A DNA stretch of 64,000 nucleotides from Symsagittifera roscoffensis (Eukaryota > Xenacoelomorpha > Acoela > Convolutidae): positions 64,001-128,000 of the forward strand of contig NW_026971179.1 of assembly GCF_963678635.1 (NCBI RefSeq), read 5' to 3'. The notes under the pieces were generated by a model, which saw nothing but the letters and a program-made list of their open reading frames with translations, searched no databases and had not been told where the DNA came from. Below, piece after piece: positions 29,012-40,430 of this stretch; position 1 is the first letter of the stretch, and the number at the start of each line of letters is the position of its first letter. A program made the position numbers and the translations under genes.

Positions 29012-30146
29012 GTCTCCGGCTAGTATCAAAATGAATCACAATATGGTAAAATTACTCTGGGTGAGTATTTGAACTATTTTGGAGGGTTCTTCAAAAAATT
29101 TTTACTAAGGTGGGATTGAAAGGGGGCTTAACAGACTCCGGAGGATTGCTTCGGAGGGTTCTGCAAAAATCGCAAAATCAAGTGTTTTCGCCGCAAAATT
29201 TGTCTGGTTTTTCTGAATTTCTCAATCTAAAAACGAACACGGTTCAGAAAGAAAATCAAAGCGTCGACTTATGATACCAAAATTATTCCGCTCGGTTTAT
29301 TAGTCTTTGAGAAACTGACAAAAAAAAATTTGCGTAATTGGCCTATGTACGTTCTCAGAGACATTTTCCGCAATTCTTGCTGAAAAAGCTCAAAAACAAA
29401 AGAAACGAGTGTAGTACTCCTGTACAAAAGCAAAATAATGCAAACATTAGGCAAAATAATATCTTTAAGGATCTATCTCTATCCACGGAGCTTTTCGGAG
29501 GGTTACCTAACAACTGTTTACCTCAAAAAACTCAATTTTTCAATCTTCGAAACCTATTGATGAAATTCGGAAAATGACGAAAAAATTTCATCGAAAAATT
29601 TATTTTCGCTAACTTTTACTGAGTTTTTTTTCCGCGCGGTATCTTTTGTTTAGGGGGTTGAACTACGTAATAGCGCAATGTGCAGAAGCTTTAAATCGTT
29701 CCGAAAGACTCGGATATAATAGAAATTGGGGTTAACAGTTTGGTCAAAAATTGTTTTTTTTTTCGACAAAACTAGGGTTATTTTCGAGTCTAAGTAACAT
29801 AAAATAATGGTAGTAACCTATTAAAAGTCGTTAATCAAAATAAAAAAACCCTCTTTTACACCAAAAAACCCGACAGAAGCCCCTTAACTCGGAAATTCGC
29901 AATCGTTGGAGGGTAGAATCTGACCGCGCCAATTGTGTCCACCACCACCTAAGTTTATTTAATAACTACCCGAATGAAACTAAAATTAATTAACGATACC
30001 CAACAGTCGTTGTGGATGTTGTCCTTGCTGCCCCCTGTTGCGTCTGAAACACGTCTGTCAGCTTGCCACTCTAACCTCCGGTCACCGGCAGAATTATCAT
30101 TAACGTGCTTAAATACTTAAACAACACTCGAGGGAGTGTACCTAAC
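29012..30146. repeat. Diverged unit of the 1.34-kb repeat, copy 1
   Basis: Starts GTCTCCGGCTAGTATCAAAA and ends CTCGAGGGAGTGTACCTAA, as in the tandem array at 36.4-40.4 kb, but is shorter (about 1,135 bases) and diverged. The minus-strand frame 29,269-29,454 matches the equivalent frame in the other units. Its last 150 bases (from 29,992, TAACGATACCCAACAGTCG) are the start of repeat family F. Confidence 0.7.
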
Positions 30147-32570
30147 CAATAACCAAAACAATCGATCTATCAATCAGAAATGATAAAAATCAATCTGAAA
30201 CAACAACAAATAGGAAAGTCAGATAACATCTCTACCGGAAATAATATACAAACTATTATTTTATGATTTTCACTGTTTTTGGTCTTTTTTTGATTTTTTG
30301 CTGTTTTTTTACTTTTGTATTTTTTGTATTTTTGTATTTTTGTATTTTTTCAAGTAATCTTGCTTTTTGGCTTTTCTTGGTCATACACTATTTTTGTTTG
30401 GTTTTACGCCTTCTCTTGAATTCTTTGTGGTCACAGTGCCTCGAGATAAGCGGGCTCATGACTTCCCACCTAACCCTCCGACACCCGGAATTATCTGTCT
30501 GAATTAATTTAAAAAGGCAAATCGTACCGGGTAGAGCCTCCGCACTTTCCTCCTAGTACAATGCAGGGCCTTAAGGCCCCTAACTCGTCGCTGAAACCTT
30601 TACCGATCGTGACGCTCTATTGCCTTTAACCGACCCACAGTAGCAAAAATATAAATTCAAAGTCTCTCATAGTCTCTGGATACCGGGCCTCTATTTCTGT
30701 GTTCTTCCGGAGATAACGTCGTTTTTTCCCTCCGTTTAATCTTCCTCAAATAAGCGCTTTATCGTGTCGTGCTATCACGATAAGAGGCTTGATTTTTCTC
30801 TTCTAATTTTTCGACTGATATCCGTCTCGTAATTTCGGTTGTCTGTTTTTGTTATGTTTCTCTGTCAAAATGGCCGTTTTCACATTTCTCAGAAATACTC
30901 TAGATTTGAAAATTTTAATTTATAGAAAATACCGACCGTCCTTTTCACAACGATTTCACTGATAACGTCTTGAACCTTTTTTGTACCGTTTGCACAATGG
31001 GCGGTAAATAAAACGTCAAATACAAATCAACCTCAGTATCTCTGAGGACCAGCATCACAAGAGAGAGAGCAGCGATTTCGAACTCAGCAAAAAACGCCTT
31101 TACGAAACCTGGAAAATTATGGACGAGATCTCCTAAACTGTTGAACAAACTCCACTATCTATTCCGCGACAACCCGACAAAAAAACAACTGACAGAACGT
31201 TAATTCAACTACTTCAAAAACAACTTCAATCAACTAGACACATGCACCTGGCGTATACTGTGCTCCTGTGATTCGTGCAACCATGTGGTCCTGTGGATGT
31301 GTAACATTCGCCTGGAAGTATATACCGACGGAAAATATAGCTAGGTTATGAAACGACTGACTAGCGTCTAAACACAGCTTCACATGCTTTTAATCGTCTC
31401 TACCAAAGCCAATTTAATGTGTGGTCCATTAATATTAGGACTACAAAGTCGTTAATATCAAAGGCTATCGGCCAGATCGAGCAAAATAACTCAGTTAAAT
31501 GCAAAAAAAATGAGCTCATGGCTGGGTATCAGCATCCTTTGACCGCGAGGCCTCTCCTGAAAACTGGGCTATTAATTATTATCATATTACGGTTGTTTTT
31601 GTTCAGTAGATAAAAATCATCATATCCGTCGGAGATGGATCAACCCTTTCCCTCATCTCCTAGCTTCTCATTTTCTGGAAAATGAGTTGGATGTTAATTA
31701 AACTCAAATAGGAGGGTAGACCGGAGGGTAGAGTGACCGGAGGGTAGAGTGACAAACTGACAGACGTGTTTCAGACGCAACAGGGGGCAGCAGGGACAAC
31801 ATCCGCAACGACTGTTGGGTATTGCTAAACTCAACCGGAAGCTAAAAGTCGTTTAAAAACCAGTTTCAGTCTCTTTCCAAGAACCTTGTGGATTCTTGAA
31901 TCCGATCGAAGAGCCACCTTGTTGCAGTCTAGGAACGGCAGTAAAATCCTCCCAATACCACTCCGAATTCTTGGAAACTGCTCCGTAACAACTGTAGCTG
32001 TACAATCGTTACAATTCGGATAGTCTCGATCTTAATTTCACTATAGCTTGTACGTTTCTTCCTCACTGTCGAGAACCGTTGATGGTGTTCTTAGCAAAAA
32101 TCGGTGATCTGATTTTCGCGCTTTTTCAGTAACTGCGAAATTTCAAGGTCGTGACATGTCTTCGTTTTCGAACAAATTTTTAAAGTTTCTTCGTCACTGT
32201 AAAGTGATCGTTCCGAGTTCGTTTAATTGAACGATAAACACCGTTAATTCTTCGAAACTACCAGTTTTCTTAATCAGCTGCCACCAAGAAAAATTCGTTT
32301 TTGCCATGCATTTTGACCACCATTCTGGTCAAATGTCACATAATCCCCGGACAGCCCGGTCAATGTCCTCATTGAACCTCGTGAATTTCATTAAAATATT
32401 ACAGTTCTATCGAACAGAGTTTACAAAATGCATAAAAAGATCATTAATCTGCATCATATCGACTCACTATATCGACTCACAATCTGCATCATATCGCTAT
32501 AGCCTTCTCGCATCTTCTTTAATCTTCACCCTAAGGATATGACGTCAGATAAAAAATCTTTTTTGACTTT
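29992..32570 (+). repeat. Dispersed repeat F, copy 1
   Basis: Starts near TTAACGATACCCAACAGTCG. It includes GAGCGGGCTCATGACTTCCC (30,447-30,466), a block ACGGAAAATATAGCTAGGTT (31,328-31,347) and a block CTACCA...GAGCTCATGGCTGGGT, and ends near ACCATTCTGGTCAAATGTCACA (32,319-32,340). The same blocks in the same order occur at 53.3-55.4 kb and partly at 40.3-41.8 kb. The full F unit would run from TGTTAACG to GTCACA. It has no conserved reading frame. A non-autonomous element or a solo LTR are both possible. Copy 1 is interrupted by a 118-base insertion. Confidence 0.6.
31708..31825 (-). mobile_element. 118-base insertion flanked by a 9-base duplication
   Basis: Inside F copy 1, TAAACTCAA at 31,699-31,707 is repeated at 31,826-31,834. 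The 118 bases between are absent from F copy 3 at the equivalent place (near 54,370-54,390). The insert is the reverse complement of the first 100 bases of F itself (GCAATACCCAACAGTCGTTG when read on the minus strand), followed by repeats of CTCTACCCTCCGGT. A 9-base target duplication is typical of Mutator-like transposons. Confidence 0.65.
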
Positions 32571-33990
32571 CAGTGCCGTTATCTCGATTTAAAACTTCTT
32601 CTTCTAGGTTTAAAAAAGGTTGAGATGCAGAACAGTTGTGCCAACCAACAAACTAAAATTATCCTAATATTTTTCTTTCCTTCGGAAATTTAGTTGTAGT
32701 TTGTCCTGATTATTAAAATTAAGAAACTCGGTGGTTAGAAGGAACAATGATATAATCCCCCTCTTCGAGAGCTTACTCAAGTTTTTTTTTGTCACCACAA
32801 AGTGAACAGTCATCTCAGTTGATTGAAAACAATCGAGCAGGCTGGAATATCTTAATCAACTTTCCACTCAAGCATCTTTAAAAAATTAGTAAGTGTCTCT
32901 AAAAACACTAAATAAAATCACAATGCAAGTTTATAAATGCAACAATTTTTAACTTCAAAAATAACTAAAAGTTTTTCTTTCATTCAGTTTCAATTTCAAG
33001 TATAGTTGCTTGGTTTTTTCTTTGAGTTTTTTCTCGCACAAAATCATTTCTGAGTTTTAATTTCTCATTCTTTGTTACTCCTTTGTTCATTCCTTTGTTT
33101 TGATTTTGTCGTATAGAGGTTCTAAAACTTCTAAACTTTTCTAAGCTTTCCTTTTTTTTGCATCATCTTGTAATTCGCCTTTTTGTCACTGCTCTATCTC
33201 CTCCTTCTGTAACATTGACTCCGCACTCTCATTTTCACTGTCTTCCAACACATCAGTGGCCATTCTGACAACACCTCTGCTCTTCTGCCCTTTGTTTGCA
33301 ACAAGGAAGAGGGTTATACATTAGTTTTCATTTTTGGCATACTCGTACGACCATTCAATCATGTTGGATCTGAACCATGCCATTAGCCGTCTCCTGGCCG
33401 GACGGAATGTTCAGAATTTTGCACATTGTTTCAAAAAAATCTAAGTCTTCTAGACAATCAAGTTCCTCTGACTGTTCTTTTGTCGGTGCTTCTTGTCGAT
33501 TGTTCTCCTTAACATGAGCTTCCAGTAATCAAATCCCCATCATAACTCCAACTAACACTATCGTTATGGGCTGTGATGAAACTGGTAAACCCATGCAGAG
33601 CAGCTCTCCAGAGCCCCAGATCAACACCAGATTACTTCGCCCAGGATACCACCAAGTTTGTAGCAAACAAGGGCATGGGAACTCATCATGTGTCAACATG
33701 GTGCTTCTCCAACTTCAGTTCCCCGAAGCTTCTAGTAGAGGTTCCACTACCATCATCACTTGGTGTATTTCATCATTTTCGTCTCCTGCATTGTAATCCG
33801 TCGCTGTTGATCCTCTCTGTTTGTGTTTTCAAAATCACTGAAGTTCCGCTAGCATATCGAATGAGCTTTTTTCCCAGTATCAACCCAGCTCTAAGTCGTC
33901 TTTGCTTCTTCCTCGAACTGCGGCAAATATCTTAGATAGCAGTTTAGTAACTCTTAAGATTTTTCTGAAATTCTCGCAAAACTTCCACGT
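32570..33990. other. Long stretch without a supported gene
   Basis: AT- and T-rich DNA up to 33,200, then sequence of more even composition with broken minus-strand frames (33,300-33,990) that may be further exons of the duplicated-exon gene at 34.0-34.8 kb. No domain is recognised. Plus-strand frames at 33,566-33,935 have no coding character I can support. Confidence 0.3.
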
Positions 33991-34137
33991 TATGGCACGG
34001 AGAAGGCTTGATCCACAATCGTCCTTGTACTCTTTACATCCACTCCTACGAAGTGTACTGGATATTGGCTTTTGCACATCTGCGCCATCGTCGAGCCTAC
34101 TAGGTATCTGGCTCCAGACGGTCTACGATAAGTTTCA
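33991..34137 (-). pseudogene. Coding relic of the duplicated-exon gene
   Basis: A minus-strand stretch of 48 codons ending in TAA reads RRPSGARYLVGSTMAQMCKS, then VHFVGVDVKSTRTIVDQAF. Codon use is balanced. It follows, on the same strand, the exon relics at 34.3-34.8 kb, so it is probably a later exon of the same gene. Family unknown. Confidence 0.35.
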
Positions 34138-34325
34138 TTCTGCCTGATATTCATCTCCACTTTTTTTTGCTTCTATCAATTTTCCAATATGCTTCTGTTC
34201 AGTTTGTAACACTCCAGAAAACACTTCTACACTGATGGCTGAGACAATCTCATGTTTTTGTTCTAGATTCAATAGTGGATCTAGAGAACTAAACTTGCTG
34301 TAGAACCCTAGTGCAGTCACTACAT

Positions 34326-34580
34326 TCACTTCAGTTCATCCATGGCAGTCTGCGTTTTGTTCTGTTTCCGTTTTGCTTTCATCACCATGTTTCCGAACAG
34401 TATCGTTTTACAAGGGTCACTCACTGAGGTTTTCTTCTTTGCTTCCTGCGATTGCCCAACCTGTCCTTCTAAGTAGCTCATGGCAATCTCTGATCGAAAA
34501 TATTTAGTATCTAAGCAAAAGCTCTCCCACACTCGGAGAGTTCCAGATGCACGCGAGTAGGGAAAAATTTTTCTTTTCAA
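34326..34580 (-). pseudogene. Coding relic related to the duplicated exon
   Basis: An 84-codon minus-strand frame. Its middle, FRSEIAMSYLEGQVGQSQEA, is a diverged form of the FRSEVALSYLAGRLGKS tract of the relic at 34,621-34,797, followed by a donor-like GTGAGT. Two or more copies of one exon therefore lie in a row. Basic C-terminus (KAKRKQNKTQ). Function unknown. Confidence 0.4.
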
Positions 34581-34620
34581 GTGAGTAGGTCTTGCCTATT
34601 ACACTCACCAAGGTCTTCTT

Positions 34621-34797
34621 CTATATGTCCCCAGATTTCCCGAGCCTTCCTGCTAAGTAGCTCAAGGCAACCTCTGATCGAAAATCATAATCGAAAACTT
34701 TTTTCGGGTACTTCTGATGAACCCGATCTAGAATCCAAAGTTTATCGCGATGTTCCGGTTCAACTGGTATATTTACTCCTAAGATACACACCTCGTA
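34621..34797 (-). pseudogene. Duplicated exon relic, copy 2
   Basis: Reads VCILGVNIPVEPEHRDKLWI, then LDRVHQKYPKKVFDYDFRSE, and ends in TAG, followed by CTTGGTGAGTGT, a donor-like site. It corresponds to copy 1 at 28,522-28,701. Conservation at the protein level between the copies, and retained donor sequences, suggest a real gene duplicated together with the repeat units that follow each copy. Confidence 0.45.
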
Positions 34798-34799
34798 AG

Positions 34800-34992
34800 T
34801 AATTGACCTTCTATTTCTACTTTAAAGGGATAATTGATGTATCTACATTACCTCGGAGGGTCCCTAGGAAACTTCACTAAGGAGGGTCGTTAAGAGGCTA
34901 GTTTTACCAAGGAGGGTTACTAAGAGCTTTTGTACACTCTGGTTTCCGAACTTTCACACCTCAGATTTCCGAATTTTCAACTCTTGTTTCCA
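34800..34992. repeat. CGGAGGGT-rich stretch, copy 2
   Basis: Counterpart of 28,700-29,011, with TTACCTCGGAGGGTCCCT, AAGGAGGGTCGTTAAG and similar words. It joins the exon relic to the next diverged 1.34-kb unit. Confidence 0.6.
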
Positions 34993-36390
34993 GGCTAGTG
35001 CCAAAATGAAATCCAATAAACTGAATCTGCTCATGGAGTTTTATTTGAACCACTTCGGAGGGTCTCTCAAAATTTTTTCACTAAGAAGGTTGTTAAGGGG
35101 CTCAACAGTCTCCGGAGGTTTACTTCGGAGGGTTACCCGAAAATCACGAAATCAATTTTGTTTCACCGCGGTAAAGCCTCTGATTGCGGACTAGCTTACT
35201 TAAAACAAGGTTAGTTGAACAGTCAACCTACCTTGTTGGATAAAAACAGGTTTTTTTAAAAATTTTGTTTCCGTCGTTTGGAGGATTCCCTAAAGTTTGG
35301 ACCCTCCAACCTGATAAGTTGTAAAAAGTTTTTCTCTCCTGAAATTATCAACCAAAAAACAGTTGCAGGTCAGAAAATTGATAACAAACGTCGTCATATG
35401 GGACCAAATTTATACCGATCGGTCCGTTAGTCTTTGAGAAATCTGCAAAATTGCGTTTGCTGATCAGAGACTTTTTTCGCAATTTTTGCTGAAAGTGCTT
35501 AAAAATACTTGAAAAGGGCGCACCAGTCCTGTAGAATACTGGAATAATGCGAAACATTGGATCAAAAAAATTTGAAAACAAAAATTTGGTCAAGAACTAT
35601 CGGATTTGGACCCTCCGAGTCCTTCCTTTTCCGATCTCTAAATCTCTACTTCTATCCACGGAGCAATTCGGAGGGTTATTTTAAAAATGTTCTAGTAACT
35701 GAGCTTGGTATGTCAGCAAGCTCCTAGCGTAAAAGTTTTCAACGCTTTTTTGCCAAAAACTCAAAAACTCGATCCTCAAAAACATATTGACGAAATTCGG
35801 AAAATTACGAAAAAATTTGATAGAAAAATGTATTTTCTCCAACGACTTTTTTCCCGCGCGGTATCTTTTGTTAGGGGGGTTCAACTACGTAATAGCGCAA
35901 TGTGCAGAAGCTTTAAAACGTTCCGAAAGACTCGGATATAATAGAAATTGCGGTTATCAGTTAGGTCAAAATTCGTTTTTTTTTTTTCGACAAAACTAGG
36001 GTCATTTTCGGGTCTGAATGGGCGATAAGTAACATAAAATAATGGTATTAACCTATTAAAAGTCGTTAATCAATATTACAAAACCCTCTTTTACACCAAA
36101 AAACCCTACAGAATCCCCTTATCTCGGAAATTCGCAATCGTTGGAGGGTAAAATCTGACCGCGCCAATTGTGTCCCCCACCACCTAAGTTTATTTAATAA
36201 CTACCCGAATGAAACTAAAATTGTGTTAACGATACCCAAGAGTCGTTGTGGATGTTGTCCCTGCTGCCCCCTGTTGCGTCTGGAACCCGTCTGTCAGCTT
36301 GCCACTCTAACCTCCGGTCACCGGCAGAATTATCATTAACGTGCTTAAATACTCAAACAACACTCGAGGGAGGGTACCTAAACAAAAGGA
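34993..36390. repeat. Diverged unit of the 1.34-kb repeat, copy 2
   Basis: Starts AGGCTAGTGCCAAAATGAAA and ends CTCGAGGGAGGGTACCTAAA. It aligns with the array units to its right but with many differences in its first 700 bases. Contains a stem ACAAGGTTAGTTGA / TCAACCTACCTTGT (35,206-35,239). Confidence 0.7.
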
Positions 36391-39300
36391 GTCTCCGGCT
36401 AGTATCAAAATGAATCACAATATGGTAAAATTACTCTGGGAGAGTATTTGAACTATTTTAGAGAGTTCTGCAAAAATGTTACTTAGGAGGGATATTAAGG
36501 GGGCTTAACAGACTCCGGACGATTGCTTCGGAGGGTTCCCCAAAAATCGCAAAATTAGGTGTTTTCGCCGCGGTTAAGCCTCCGATTGCGGTCAAAGTTA
36601 CTTAAAACAAGGTTGGTTGAGCCGCTCAACCTACTCAGTGGGAAAAAAAACGTTTAAATAAAAGTTTCCGTCGCTCGGAGGGTTCGCTAAAAATTGAATG
36701 CTCCAAACTGATAAAATTTCAAAAAATGTGTCTGGTTTTTCTGAATTTCTCAATCTAAAAACGAACGCAGGTCAGAAAGAAAATCAAAGCGTCGACTTAT
36801 GATACCAAAAATATTCCGCTCGGTTTGTTGGTCTTTGAGAAATTGACAAAAAACGCATTTGCAAAGTTGGCCTATGTAGGTTCTCAGAGACTTTTTCCGC
36901 AATTCTTGCTGAAATTGCTCAAAAACAAAAGAAACGAGTGCAGTACTCCTGTACAAAAACCAAAAAAATGCAAATTTTAAGCAAAATACTATTTTTAAGT
37001 CTCGATCTCTGTCCACGGAGCTTTTCGGAGGGTTACCTAACAACTATTCTAGTAACTGAGCTGGTTATACTAGCAAACTTCTTTGAGTTTACCTCCAAAA
37101 AACTCAAATTTTCAATCTTCGAAACCTATTGATGAAATTCGGAAAATTAGGAAAAAGATTGATCAAAAATTTTGTTTTCGCCAAATTCTACTGAGTCTTT
37201 TTCCGCGCACTTTCTTTAGTTAGGGGGCTTGAAATACATTGTAGCTCACTAAGCAGAATCTTTAAATTGTTGGGAAAAACTTGGATGTCCAAAAATTTTG
37301 GGTTATCAATTTCGTCGAAAATGGGCCTTTTTCGACAATGCTAGTTTGTTTTTCGGGTCTAAATGGGAGAAAGGTAAAATATAAAAAGGGTAATAACCTA
37401 TTAATAGTCAACAATCAATTTTACTATACCCTTCTCTACACCAAACAACCCGAATTCAATCCCTTAACTCGGAAACTCGCAATCGATAGAGGGTACAATC
37501 GGACCGTGCCAATTGTGTCCCCCACCACCTAAGTTTATTGAAATAGTACTCGAACGATACTAAAATTGTGTTAACGATACCCAACAGTCGTTTTGGAGGT
37601 TATCCCTGTTGTCCCCTGTTGCGTCTGGAACCCGTCTGTCAGCTTGCCACTCTAACCTCCGGTCACCGGCAGAATTATCATTAACTTGCTTAAATACTCA
37701 AACAACGCTCGAGGGAGGGTACCTAAACAAAAGGAGTCTCCGGCTAGTATCAAAATGAATCACAATATGGTAAAATTACTCTGGGAGAGTATTTGAACTA
37801 TTTTAGAGAGTTCTGCAAAAATGTTACTTAGGAGGGATATTAAGGGGGCTTAACAGACTCCGGACGATTGCTTCGGAGGGTTCCCCAAAAATCGCAAAAT
37901 TAGGTGTTTTCGCCGCGGTTAAGCCTCCGATTGCGGTCAAAGTTACTTAAAACAAGGTTGGTTGAGCCGCTCAACCTACTCAGTGGGAAAAAAAAACGTT
38001 TAAATAAAATTTTCCGTCGCTCGGAGGGTTCGCTAAAAATTGAATGCTCCAAACTGATAAAATTTCAAAAAATGTGTCTGGTTTTTCTGAACTTCTCAAT
38101 CTAAAAACGAACGCAGGTCAGAAAGAAAATCAAAGCGTCGACTTTTGATACCAAAATTATTCCGCTCGGTTTGTTGGTCATTGAGAAATTGACAAAAAAA
38201 GCATTTGCAAAGTTGGCCTATGTAGGTTCTCAGAGACTTTTTCCGCAATTCTTGCTGAAATTGCTCAAAAACAAAAGAAACGAGCGCAGTACTCCTGTAC
38301 AAAACCAAAAAAATGCAAATATTAAGCAAAATACTATCTTTAAGTCTCTATCTCTATCCACGGAGCTTTTCGGAGGGTTATCTAACAACTATTCTAGTAA
38401 CTGAGCTGGTTATGCTAGCAAACTTCTTTGAGTTTACCTCAAAAAACTCAAATTTTCAATCTTCGAAACCTATTGATGAAATTCGGAAAATTACAAAAAA
38501 AATTGATCGAAAATTTTGTTTCCGCCAAATTCTACTGAGTCTTTTTCCGCGCGCTTTCTTTAGTTAGGGGGCTTGAAATACATTGTAGCTCACTAAGCAG
38601 AATCTTTAAGTTGTTGGGAAAAACTTGGATGTCCAAAAATTTTGGGTTATCAATTTCGTCAAAAATGGGCCTTTTTCGACAATGCTAGTTGTTTTTCGGG
38701 TCTAAATGGGAGAAAGGTAATATATAAAAAGGGTAATAACCTATTAATAGTCAACAATCAATTTTACTATACCCTTCTCTACACCAAACAACCCGAATTC
38801 AGACCCTTAACTCGGAAACTCGCAATCGACGGAGGGTACAATCGGACCGCGCCAATTGTGTCCCCCACCACATAAGTTTATTGAAACAGTACCCGAACGA
38901 TACTAAAATTGTGTTAACGATACCCAACAGTCGTTTTGGAGGTTATCCCTGTTGTCCCATGTTGCGTCTAAAACCCGTCTGTCAGCTTGCCACTCTAACC
39001 TCCGGTCACCGGCAGAATTATCATTAACGTGCTTAAATCTCAAACAACACTCGAGGGAGGGTACCTAACCAAAAGGGGTCTCCGGCTAGTATCAAATTGA
39101 ATCACAATATGGTAAAATTACTCTGGGGGAGTATTTGAACTTTTTTGGAGGGTTCTGCAAAAAAAGTTTTTAAGGAGGGATATTGAGGGGGGTTAAGAGA
39201 CTCCGGAGGATTGCGTCGGAGGGTTCCCCAAAAATCGCAAAATTAGGTGTTTTCGCCGCGGTTAAGCCTCCGATTGCGGTCAAAGTTACTTAAAACAAGG

Positions 39301-40430
39301 TTGGTTGAGCCGCTCAACCTACTCAGTGGGAAAAAAAAAACGTTTAAATAAAATTTTCCGTCGCTCGGAGGGTTCGCTAAAAATTGAATGCTCCAAACTG
39401 ATAAAATTTCAAAAAATGTGTCTGGTTTTTCTGAACTTCTCAATCTAAAAACGAACGCAGGTCAGAAAAAAAATCAAAGCGTCGACTTATGATACCAAAA
39501 TTATTCCGCTCGGTATGTTGGTCTTTGAGAAATTGACAAAAAACGCATTTGCAAAGTTGGCCTATGTAGGTTCTCAGAGACTTTTTCAGCAATTCTTGCT
39601 GAAATTGCTCAAAAACAAAAGAAACGAGTGCAGTACTCCTGTACAAAAACCAAAAAAATGCAAATATTAAGCAAAATACTATTTTTAAGTCTCTATCTCT
39701 GTCCGCGGAGCTTTTCGGAGGGTTACCTAACAACTATTCTAGTAACTGAGCTGGTTATACTAGCAAACTTCTTTGAGTTTACCTCCAAAAAACTCAAATT
39801 TTCAATCTTCGAAACCTATTGATGAAATTCGGAAAATTAGAAAAAAGATTGATCAAAAATTTTGTTTTCGCCAAATTCTACTGAGTCTTTTTCCGCGCAC
39901 TTTCTTTAGTTAGGGGGCTTGAAATACATTGTAGCTCACTAAGCAGAATCTTTAAATTGTTGGGAAAAACTTGAAAACTTGGATGTCCAAAAATTTTGGG
40001 TTATCAATTTCGTCGAAAATGGGCCTTTTTCGACAATGCTAGTTTGTTTTTCGGGTCTAAATGGGAGAAAGGTAATATATAAAAAGAGTAATAACCTATT
40101 AATAGTCAACAATCAATTTTACTATACCCTTCTCTACACCAAACAACCCGAATTCAATCCCTTAACTCGGAAACTCGCAATCGATGGAGGGTACAATCGG
40201 ACCGTGCCGATTGTGTCCCCCACCACCTAAGTTTATTGAAATAGTACTCGAACGATACTAAAATTGTGTTAACGATACCCAACAGTCGTTTTGGAGGTTA
40301 TCCCTGTTGTCCCCTGTTACTTCTGGATGACGTCGGTCAGTTTGTCACTCTACCCTCCGGTCAGCGGCAAATTTTTCATTAACGTGCTTCAATACTCAAA
40401 CAACACTCGAGGGAGGTTACCTAACCAACC
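36391..40430. repeat. Tandem array of three 1.34-kb units
   Basis: Near-identical units start at 36,391, 37,736 and 39,078 (each GTCTCCGGCTAGTATCAAA), giving periods of 1,345 and 1,342 bases. The third ends at about 40,430. Each contains a GGTTGAGCCGCTCAACC stem, GGAGGGTT words, a long minus-strand frame (about 77-97 codons) and, in its last 165 bases, the first part of repeat F (TGTTAACGATACCCAACAG). Differences between units are mostly single bases and small indels, so the duplications are recent relative to the flanking diverged units. Confidence 0.9.

Noticed and set aside
29992-31825. A 1.8-kb DNA transposon bounded by inverted GATACCCAACAGTCG ends
   Set aside because: The right-hand inverted end is a separate 118-base insertion with its own 9-base duplication; F sequence continues beyond it to about 32,570.
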